A stretch of DNA of 31,637 bases. It comes from Fervidifonticultor_A octavus_A (GTDB lineage: Bacteria > Sysuimicrobiota > Sysuimicrobiia > Sysuimicrobiales > Humicultoraceae). Under the pieces are notes generated by a model. That model was not told the DNA's origin and made no database searches. It worked only from the letters and a program-made list of their open reading frames with translations. Below, piece by piece: positions 25,603 to 31,458 of the stretch. The stretch spans positions 1-31,637 of the forward strand of contig JAVKID010000030.1 in the NCBI GenBank assembly GCA_031459655.1, in the 5' to 3' direction. Every line of letters starts with the position of its first letter. Within the stretch, counting starts at the first letter, position 1. Position numbers and translations under genes: made by a program.

Positions 25603-26027
25603 GCCCCCGGCGCCCTGCGGCGTTCCCGACGCCGGCGGCAGCCGCGGCGCTCGTCCGCGCCGCGCGGGCCGCGCGCCGCCGGGCCTACGCTCCGTACTCG
25701 CGCTTCCGGGTTGGGGCCGCGGTGCTGACCGCGTCGGGCGCCGTCGTCACCGGCTGCAACGTGGAGAACGCCTCCTTCGGCCTGTCCATCTGCGCCGAGC
25801 GGGCCGCCATCCACCGCGCCGTGGCCGAGGGCCACCGACGGCTGCGCGCCGTCGCGGTGGCGACCGGGGTCCGGGCTTCGATGCCCTGCGGCGCCTGCCG
25901 GCAGGTCATGGCCGAGTTCGGGGTCCGGACCGTGCTCATCGACCGACCCGGCCGGCCGCCCGAGGTCTTGGCGCTGTCGGAACTGCTGGCCCGTCCCTTC
26001 GCCGGCCGGGCCCTGCGGCGCCGCTAG
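25599..26027 (+). CDS. cdd: Cytidine deaminase
   Basis: 142-residue zinc-dependent enzyme that deaminates cytidine and deoxycytidine for pyrimidine salvage. The catalytic motif C65-A-E67 lies in SICAERAAIHRAV, and the second zinc motif PCGACRQ supplies Cys97 and Cys100; the substrate segment YAPYSRFRVGAAV is near residue 30. This is the small tetrameric type with three cysteines. GTG start overlapping the DUF502 stop. In Bacillus-type genomes cdd follows dgkA directly and precedes era; here transporter genes intervene and era is missing. Confidence 0.95.
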   Translation: MSPRRPAAFPTPAAAAALVRAARAARRRAYAPYSRFRVGAAVLTASGAVVTGCNVENASFGLSICAERAAIHRAVAEGHRRLRAVAVATGVRASMPCGACRQVMAEFGVRTVLIDRPGRPPEVLALSELLARPFAGRALRRR

Positions 26028-26064
26028 GTCCGCCCCGGTCCGCCTGCCGTTCTCCGCGGGTTCC

Positions 26065-26093
26065 TTGACGCCTGTCTCGGACGAATCTATAGT
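26065..26093 (+). promoter_or_regulatory. Promoter of the MgtE_N/CBS - NRAMP pair
   Basis: TTGACG (26065-26070), a 17-base spacer, TATAGT (26088-26093): five of six matches in both hexamers. The expected transcript start is near 26100, about 45 bases before the GTG at 26146. It is among the strongest promoters in the window and shows that the following pair is expressed separately from cdd. Confidence 0.82.
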
Positions 26094-26145
26094 AGTCCGG
26101 GACTGGCAGGCGATTTCGTCCACATGCGCGGGGGAACGCGGGATC

Positions 26146-27432
26146 GTGGATGTCACCTCGCTGCCCTTCAGCCGGCTCCTGGGCAGGCGCGTGCGGGACG
26201 CCAGCGGCTTCCTGTTGGGCCGCCTGGTCGACCTGGCCGCCGAGGTCCATCCTGCCCGCCCGCGGATCGTCGGGCTCCTCCTCGATGTTGATCGCCCGCG
26301 CGTGGCGCTCATCCCCTGGGGGGCGGTCGCCGATCTCGAACCCGAGATCCGCCTGAACACCGACCGGGCGGGGCTGCGGCCCCGTCCGCTCCAGCCCGAC
26401 GAGATCACGCTCCGGGAGTCGTTGCTGGACAAGCAGGTCGTGGACACCCACGGGCTGCGCGTGGTGAAGGTCAACGACCTGTTCCTCTCCCAGGCCAACG
26501 GCGACCTGCTGCTGACCGGCGTGGACGTCGGCGCCAGCGGACTGCTGCGGCGCCTGGGCGCGGAGAGGCCGGTGCGCTGGCTGCTGGCCCGGCTGGGGCG
26601 CCCGCTGGCGGATCAGGCGCTGCCGTGGACCTACGTGGCGGCGCTGGGCGGTCCGGTGACGCCGCTCAAGTTGCGCATCTCCCGGGAGCGGCTGGAGGCC
26701 ATCCATCCGGCCGACCTGGCCGAACTCCTCGGCGAGATGGATCGCGAGGAACGCGTGGAGGTCATGTCGGCGCTGAGCCACGAGGACGCCGCCGAGGTGC
26801 TCGAAGCCGCCGAGCCCGAGGTGCAGGCCAGCATCCTGCGCTCACTGCCCGCGGAGCGGGCCTCCGACATCCTCGAGGAGATGGAGGCCGACGTGGCCGC
26901 CGACGTGCTGGGCGAACTCCCGGAGGAGACCGCCACCGACCTCATGATCCGGATGGAGCCCGAGGCCAAGGCGGAGGTCTCCCGGCTGCTGGAGTACCCG
27001 CCGGACTCGGCCGGCGGCCGCATGAACCCCAACTACATCGCCATTCCCGACGCCTACACCGCGGAACAGACCATCGCCCGCCTCCGGGAACTGGCCCCGG
27101 ACGCCGAGACGATCTACTACCTCTACGTCGTGGATCCGTCCGGCCGCCTGGTCGGCGTGCTCTCGCTGCGCGGCCTGCTGATCGCCGATCCCAAGACGCC
27201 GGTCACCGCCATCGCCTCGCGCGAGATCGTCGCCGTGCGCGCCGACGAGAGCGACGAAGCCGCCGCGGCCCTCCTGATGAAGTACGACCTGCTGGCCGTG
27301 CCGGTGGTGGACGCCGAGGACCGGCTGTTGGGGATCGTGACCGTCGACGACGTCGTGGACCTGCTGGCCGAGCGCCTGGGCGGGCGCGTGCCCCGGCGGC
27401 TCGACCGCATCCGCCGGTTGCACAGGGGCTAG
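26146..27432 (+). CDS. Cytosolic PRC-barrel / MgtE_N / CBS-pair protein (magnesium-sensor-like, no channel)
   Basis: 428-residue soluble protein. Order of parts: two PRC-barrel-like domains (residues about 4-75, LLGRRVRDASGFLLGRLVD; and about 85-145, LLDKQVVDTHGLRVVKVND), a MgtE N-terminal superhelical domain (about 185-285, HPADLAELLGEMDREERVEV and repeated DAAEVLE / ASDILEEM / AADVLGEL units), and a CBS pair (about 295-415, YYLYVVDPSGRLVGVLSLR). In true MgtE these cytosolic domains bind magnesium and gate a five-helix pore; the pore is absent here. The in-frame TTG at 26065 is the promoter -35, so the GTG at 26146, preceded by GGGGGA, is taken as the start. The NRAMP gene begins six bases later, suggesting it regulates that transporter. 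Confidence 0.9.
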   Translation: MDVTSLPFSRLLGRRVRDASGFLLGRLVDLAAEVHPARPRIVGLLLDVDRPRVALIPWGAVADLEPEIRLNTDRAGLRPRPLQPDEITLRESLLDKQVVDTHGLRVVKVNDLFLSQANGDLLLTGVDVGASGLLRRLGAERPVRWLLARLGRPLADQALPWTYVAALGGPVTPLKLRISRERLEAIHPADLAELLGEMDREERVEVMSALSHEDAAEVLEAAEPEVQASILRSLPAERASDILEEMEADVAADVLGELPEETATDLMIRMEPEAKAEVSRLLEYPPDSAGGRMNPNYIAIPDAYTAEQTIARLRELAPDAETIYYLYVVDPSGRLVGVLSLRGLLIADPKTPVTAIASREIVAVRADESDEAAAALLMKYDLLAVPVVDAEDRLLGIVTVDDVVDLLAERLGGRVPRRLDRIRRLHRG

Positions 27433-27438
27433 GGGCGC

Positions 27439-28671
27439 GTGCGCTGGGCTCGGCAGCGCTGGGCGGGCCTGGGGGTCTTCCTGTCGGTGGCCGGCCCGGG
27501 GATCATCACGGCGGCCGTGGACAACGACGCTAACGGCGTCGCCACCTACGCCACCGCCGGGGCGGATTTCGGCAATGTCCTCCTGTGGACGATCCCGGTG
27601 GCCGTCGTGGCCCTGATCGTTGTGCAGGAGATGGTCGCGCGCATGGGTGCGGTCACCGGGATGGGGCTGGCGGACCTGATCCGCGAGCAGTTCGGGGTCC
27701 CCGTCACCGCATGGGTCATGGCCGTGCTCCTGCTGGCGAACCTGGCGAACACGATCGGCAACTTCGCCGGCGTGGCCGGCGCCCTGGAGATCTTCCACGT
27801 TCCTCGGCTGGTCGGCGTGCCCATCGTGGCGGTGGCGGTGGGGCTCCTGGTCGTGCGCGGCGGCTATCGCCTGGTGGAGCGCATCTTCCTCGTGGCCTCG
27901 GCCCTGTACGTGCTGTACGCGGTCTCCGCGGTCCTGGCCCGACCGCAGTGGGGGGAGGTGCTGCGGGCGACCGTGGTGCCGGCCTTCAGGTGGGAGCCTG
28001 GCTACATCTACATGGTCATCGCGCTCGTCGGGACGACCATCGCCCCGTGGATGCAGTTCTACCACCAGGCCGCCATCGTGGACAAGGGGCTGACGGCAGA
28101 CGACCTGCGGTTCGAGCGCATCGACGTGGCCCTGGGCGCGCTGGTCACCGGGCTGGTCGCCGGATCGATCATCGTGGCCACGGCCGCGACCCTCTTCCCC
28201 CACGGGATCCACGTCGAGCGCGCCGAGGATGCCGCCCGGGCCCTGGCGCCGCTGGCCGGGGCCTACGCCTCCGCGCTCTTCGCCATCGGGCTGCTGAACG
28301 CGGCGATCTTCTCGGTCGCGATCATTCCCCTGTCGACCGCCTACGCGGTGTGCGAGGCCTTCGGCTGGGAGGCCGGCCTGGACCGCACCACGGCTCAGGC
28401 GCCGGTCTTCTACGGCCTGTTCTTCGCCATCCTGGGAGGGGGCGCGCTGGTGGTGCTCTGGCCCGGCCTGCCCCTGGTGGCCATCATGGTCGCCTCCCAG
28501 GCCCTCAACGGCATCCTCCTGCCTGCGGTGCTGGTGATCATGCTCCGCCTGGTCAACGACCGGCGTCTGATGGGGCCGTGGACCAACCGCGCCGCCTCCA
28601 ACGGGATCGCCACAGCGACGACAGGGCTGCTGATCGTCCTCAGCCTGGCCCTGTTCCTGGTGCGGCGGTGA
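27439..28671 (+). CDS. NRAMP-family divalent metal transporter, NRMT-like (magnesium-type) site
   Basis: 410-residue membrane protein of the NRAMP (SLC11) fold with about 11 hydrophobic segments. The first helix begins GPGIITAAV; the canonical metal-binding DPGN is replaced by D30-A-N-G33, so the Asp is kept and the Asn becomes Gly. In the sixth helix the canonical AxxMPH reads T199-T-I-A202-P-W204: the metal-binding Ala and Met are Thr and Ala, and the His is Trp. Loss of the Met and Asn ligands is the pattern of the NRMT branch, known to carry magnesium and manganese. GTG start, GGGG upstream, six bases after the sensor-like gene. Magnesium as substrate is an inference. Confidence 0.9.
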   Translation: MRWARQRWAGLGVFLSVAGPGIITAAVDNDANGVATYATAGADFGNVLLWTIPVAVVALIVVQEMVARMGAVTGMGLADLIREQFGVPVTAWVMAVLLLANLANTIGNFAGVAGALEIFHVPRLVGVPIVAVAVGLLVVRGGYRLVERIFLVASALYVLYAVSAVLARPQWGEVLRATVVPAFRWEPGYIYMVIALVGTTIAPWMQFYHQAAIVDKGLTADDLRFERIDVALGALVTGLVAGSIIVATAATLFPHGIHVERAEDAARALAPLAGAYASALFAIGLLNAAIFSVAIIPLSTAYAVCEAFGWEAGLDRTTAQAPVFYGLFFAILGGGALVVLWPGLPLVAIMVASQALNGILLPAVLVIMLRLVNDRRLMGPWTNRAASNGIATATTGLLIVLSLALFLVRR

Positions 28672-28708
28672 ACGCGCCGGGGTCCGCACGCTGCGCGCCC
28701 CGCTAGCC

Positions 28709-29512
28709 GTGGGCGTCTACACGATTGAAGGGATCGTCCTGCGCCGGCGGAATCTGGGGGAGGCGGACCGGCTCGTCGTGGTCCTCACCCGCGACCGTGG
28801 AAAGCTGGCCGTCGCGGCGCGCGGGGCGCGCAGGCCGCGCAGCCGCCTGGCCGGCCGCCTGGAGCCGGCCACGCGGTTCCGCGCGCTGGTAGCCGAGGGC
28901 CGCACGCTGGACGTGATCTCGCAGGTCGAGGTGCTGGACGCCCACGCGGCTCTGCGGTCGGACCTGGAGCGCATGGGGACGGCCGCGGTAATCCTGGAAC
29001 TCGCCGACCGGGCCCTGGCCGAACGGCACCCCCATCCCGACGTGTACCGGCTGCTTCGGCGGGCCCTGGACCTGGTGGACGCCGGAGCCGGCGAGACGGC
29101 CTGGATGTGGTTTGCGGCCCGGCTGCTGGCCGCCACCGGGCACCGGCCGGCGGTGGAGCGGTGTGCCGTCTGCGGCCGGCGGCTGCGCGCCCCGGTGGTG
29201 TGGAGCGCCTCCCAGGGCGGCTGCCTGCACGCTGGCTGCGGCGCGAAGGACCCGCAGGCCGTCCCGGTGGCCCAGAGTGCCGTGGCCCTGCTGGCCTTCC
29301 TGCTGGACGCCCGGCCAGCGGCCGTGGCGCGCGTGGCGCCGGCCCCCCGCGACCTGGCGGCTGCGTCCGAGGCCCTGCGGGGGTATGCCGAGGCGCGGTG
29401 GGAGGTCCGACTGCGGGCGCCGGGCATCGTCGGCCGTCTCCGGGCCTCCACGCGCGCGCCTGCAGCCGCCGCGGCCCCGCCGAGGACTGAACGGCGGGCT
29501 CCCGTGGTATAG
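28709..29512 (+). CDS. recO: DNA repair protein RecO
   Basis: 267-residue RecO, which with RecF and RecR loads RecA on SSB-coated single-stranded DNA. The N-terminal OB fold starts YTIEGIVLRRRNLGEADRL, followed by KLAVAARGARRPRSRLAG; the helical C-terminal part carries a four-cysteine zinc motif (CAVCGRR and CLHAGC, near residues 152-178). The last 25 residues are low-complexity Ala/Arg/Pro. GTG start. It closes the conserved phoH-to-recO block. Confidence 0.93.
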   Translation: MGVYTIEGIVLRRRNLGEADRLVVVLTRDRGKLAVAARGARRPRSRLAGRLEPATRFRALVAEGRTLDVISQVEVLDAHAALRSDLERMGTAAVILELADRALAERHPHPDVYRLLRRALDLVDAGAGETAWMWFAARLLAATGHRPAVERCAVCGRRLRAPVVWSASQGGCLHAGCGAKDPQAVPVAQSAVALLAFLLDARPAAVARVAPAPRDLAAASEALRGYAEARWEVRLRAPGIVGRLRASTRAPAAAAAPPRTERRAPVV

Positions 29513-29513
29513 T
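29505..29513 (+). promoter_or_regulatory. Extended -10 promoter for the small membrane protein
   Basis: TGGTATAGT, an extended -10 with five of six matches in TATAGT, overlapping the recO stop codon; no good -35 is seen. Expected transcript start near 29520, giving a leader of about 13 bases that contains the ribosome-binding sequence AGGAGGT (29520-29526). Confidence 0.65.
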
Positions 29514-29532
29514 CTTGACAGGAGGTGCCGGT

Positions 29533-29787
29533 ATGGAGATCGACCTCGACCGGATGCGTCGCGCCATCATCGAGCTCGGCGCCGCGCTCGCCGAGGCGCG
29601 CGGTGTCGTCCGCATCGGGCCCGGGTCCACGGTGCGCATCAAGACCGAGACCGAGGTCATTGAGCTCCCGCTCTCCTGGGCGGTCGCCGGGCTGGTGGCC
29701 TTCGCTGCGGCGGCCCTGATCGCGTCCATGCCGGCGCCGTCCATCCGCCGCCGTCAGCGTGAAGAGGAGCCGCTGGGCATCGGATAG
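29533..29787 (+). CDS. Small single-pass membrane protein, DUF4342-like
   Basis: 84-residue protein. An N-terminal amphipathic helix (residues about 1-25) is followed by a short beta segment TVRIKTETEVIELPLSWAV, one membrane helix (about 45-65, AGLVAFAAAALIAS) and a basic/acidic tail. The VRI...E.I.LPL...hydrophobic order resembles DUF4342 proteins, but the match is weak and no function is known. The ATG at 29533 is decided by the near-perfect AGGAGGT ribosome-binding sequence seven bases upstream. It is the last gene before the compositional change and the integron region. Confidence 0.7.
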   Translation: MEIDLDRMRRAIIELGAALAEARGVVRIGPGSTVRIKTETEVIELPLSWAVAGLVAFAAAALIASMPAPSIRRRQREEEPLGIG

Positions 29788-29984
29788 GTTAAATCGCCAC
29801 AACCTCCGACAACGACCCGGTGATTGTCCAGCCTGGCTTGGCCTGGCTGGCACCACGATGCGTCGCATAGAATGCTAGGCTGACCGGCCGCGTAGTCTCA
29901 TGTGCCCCAAAGAGGGCGCGCAGAATGACGGGGACTCGGACTGGTCGGGCATTTGCACGCGAGGAAGCCTGCGTTCCCCAGCGC
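29788..29984. other. Non-coding stretch between the chromosomal block and the attI-like site
   Basis: No convincing gene on either strand. It holds an inverted repeat CCAGCC/GGCTGG (29828-29833 and 29845-29850) without a T-run, a lone -10-like TAGAAT (29868-29873) without a good -35, and GCTAGGCTGACC (29874-29885), which resembles the GTTAGGCTGAC repeat further right. In ordinary integrons the integrase gene would begin here; the space is too short for one. Confidence 0.6.
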
Positions 29985-30038
29985 GTTAGGCTGACGCAGG
30001 TGGGGTGTTAGGCTGGTCGGTCTAAACACGAGTTGGAC
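29985..30038 (+). other. Integron attI-like recombination site
   Basis: Two direct repeats GTTAGGC (29985-29991 and 30007-30013, both continued by TG) are followed by GTCTAAAC (30020-30027) and the core site GTTGGAC (30032-30038, consensus GTTRRRY). This order, two direct repeats then an inverted pair, is the layout of attI sites (DR2, DR1, L, R). Compared from memory with class 1 attI, the distance from a TCG triplet to the GTT core is the same 12 bases, with CTAAA in the same place. No attC-type R''/L'' partner is found to the left. The core cut point lies between G30032 and T30033. Confidence 0.55.
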
Positions 30039-31452
30039 GGCCCTTTTCGAGGTGGAACCGTGACCGACGCGAAGATCGAAATCTTGGAGACCGGCATCCA
30101 CGTTCACGCCCTTGAGGTTCGAAACCGGGACGTAGCCGAGTACCTCCGCCCTCTTCTCGAAGAGCAGCGGGAACAGGCATTGGTCCATGCCATCGAAGTC
30201 GGCGTGTTCTGTCTGGAGCGCGCGCGGGCGGGGCAGGATCTGGACTTCGTCAGGCGCCAGGTCGAGAGCCTTCTCGACAGTGTCCAGCGTGCAGTCGAGA
30301 AGATCCCCGAAGAGACACAGAAGCAGCTCACGGCGAAGATCGGAACCGGTGAAGGACAGGTTCTTGCTCCGATCCAGGTGTTGGTCAATGGCGTCTCGAC
30401 GGCGGCGTCGGAAAAGATCGAAGACATCCGCAAGCTGCTCCAAGAGGAAGTCGATCCCGGGAAGGAGACGTCTTCGCTCGGAAAGGCGCTCCGCGCACTC
30501 CGCGATCTGCTGGATCCGAAACGCACCGATTCCGTACAGGGCGCCCTCGACATCGCGGTCAAGCAGGTCACCGCCGAGAGCGGACCTCTTGCGAAGGCGG
30601 TCCGCGACGTCGTTGCGGAAGCCCTTAAGCCGCTTGAGGAACAAGTCAAAGACCTGACGAAGGAGGTCCGTGGCCAAGAAGCCGCTGCCGAAGCGCTCGA
30701 ACAGACGACCCTCAAGGGCGCACCGTACGAGGAGGAGGTGGTCGGCGTCCTCCAAGCCTGGGCCCAAGGGCTTGGAGCCGAAGTGCACCACGTAGGCACC
30801 GACAACCGGCCAGGTGACGTCGTGGTGGTGGTCCAGTCCGATGCGCGCGACGTCAGCCTGCGCATCGTCACCGAGGCTCGAGATCGCCAAGACCCCGTCG
30901 GCCGGAAGGTCATCTCCGATACCGTAAACGACGCCATGGCAGAGCGGAGCGCCAACTCCGCGATTTATGTCAGCAGGAATCGGACAGGCTTCGCCAAGGA
31001 GATCGGAGAGTGGGCTGAAGGCACTTCTGAGGCTGGCCGCTGGATTGCGTGTACGCATGAACATTTGGTTACAGCCGTTCGCTTCCTCATCGTGCAAGAG
31101 CGTCTGCAACAGCTGCGCGCAGCTACTCCTTCGGTGGACGCTTCATCGATCGAGAGCCAGATTCAGCGGATCCGAACAACCCTCGGGAGGATCAAGACCA
31201 TCAACACTAAGGTGACAGACGTTCGTTCGAGCGCGGAAGAGATCCAGCGCGAGGCTGAAACTATCCGTGATGAGGTGAAGAGCGCACTCACCGAGATCGA
31301 GGATGCCTTGCGGGTAGCTGCGAAGGTGAGTACTCCATAGGCCGTCCAACAAGCCGCTGAAGCTGACGGCCGCGGGCTTCGGTCGTGCGGACGGCCGTGC
31401 TCGATACCAGCCTTGGTAGGATCACGCGCGGCCGCAGCTTAGCGGCCAGCCG
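30033..31452 (+). mobile_element. Integron gene cassette 1 (nuclease-like gene plus attC)
   Basis: Boundaries follow from integron chemistry, where recombination cuts G/TTRRRY. The left core is GTTGGAC at 30032; the right core is GTTAGGC at 31452. The R'' box of the cassette's attC, GTCCAAC (31344-31350), is the exact complement of GTTGGAC at the cassette's own left end, as expected because R' and R'' pair in the free circular cassette. The match extends to 11 bases (GTTGGACGGCC against GGCCGTCCAAC). The single gene fills almost the whole cassette in the standard orientation, starting 27 bases from the left end. Confidence 0.85.
30060..31340 (+). CDS. Coiled-coil protein with PD-(D/E)XK-like nuclease domain (cassette gene)
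   Basis: 426-residue protein, not a family I can name with certainty. Residues about 20-215 are helical and charged, with coiled-coil character (EEQREQAL, LEEQVKDLTKEVRG). Residues about 219-330 look like a restriction-endonuclease fold: KGAPYEEEV (Glu224-226), GDVVVVVQ (Asp253) and IVTEARDR (Glu272, Arg274), then the SNSAIYVSR strand; this is the E...D...ExK order, but the usual Lys is Arg274. The C-terminus is again a long helical stretch (about 350-420). Overall it resembles DUF2130-like coiled-coil nucleases. The GTG at 30060 has GAGGTGG just upstream. Lower GC than the genes to the left. A defence or DNA-processing role is inferred only. Confidence 0.85.
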   Translation: MTDAKIEILETGIHVHALEVRNRDVAEYLRPLLEEQREQALVHAIEVGVFCLERARAGQDLDFVRRQVESLLDSVQRAVEKIPEETQKQLTAKIGTGEGQVLAPIQVLVNGVSTAASEKIEDIRKLLQEEVDPGKETSSLGKALRALRDLLDPKRTDSVQGALDIAVKQVTAESGPLAKAVRDVVAEALKPLEEQVKDLTKEVRGQEAAAEALEQTTLKGAPYEEEVVGVLQAWAQGLGAEVHHVGTDNRPGDVVVVVQSDARDVSLRIVTEARDRQDPVGRKVISDTVNDAMAERSANSAIYVSRNRTGFAKEIGEWAEGTSEAGRWIACTHEHLVTAVRFLIVQERLQQLRAATPSVDASSIESQIQRIRTTLGRIKTINTKVTDVRSSAEEIQREAETIRDEVKSALTEIEDALRVAAKVSTP

Positions 31453-31458
31453 TTAGGC
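31344..31458 (+). other. Integron attC site (115 bp)
   Basis: All four boxes are visible: R'' GTCCAAC (31344-31350), L'' GCCGCTGAAGCTG (31353-31365), L' CAGCTTAGCGGC (31435-31446) and R' GTTAGGC (31452-31458). L'' and L' are perfectly complementary except for one extra base in L'' (G31359), the extrahelical base by which integrases choose strand and direction. The stem continues with GGCCGCG (31368-31374) against CGCGGCC (31427-31433). The middle 50 bases form the variable terminal structure. Length is within the usual attC range (about 57-141). Confidence 0.94.

Noticed and set aside
26842..28689. 615-codon open frame on the minus strand opposite the MgtE_N/CBS and NRAMP genes
   Set aside because: Antisense shadow of two recognised genes, with no conserved motifs of its own.
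29826..30038. A second attC ending at the core site near 30,007 or 30,032
   Set aside because: No RYYYAAC box and no L'' complement could be found at a suitable distance upstream. The hairpin CCTGCGT/ACGCAGG (29,968-30,000) has too small a loop and no R'' next to it; the attI-like reading fits better.
29898..31109. 403-codon open frame on the minus strand opposite the cassette gene
   Set aside because: Its sequence is a mirror of the + strand coiled-coil gene, and it would run against the cassette orientation and across the core site. The + strand gene has a ribosome-binding sequence and fits the cassette exactly.
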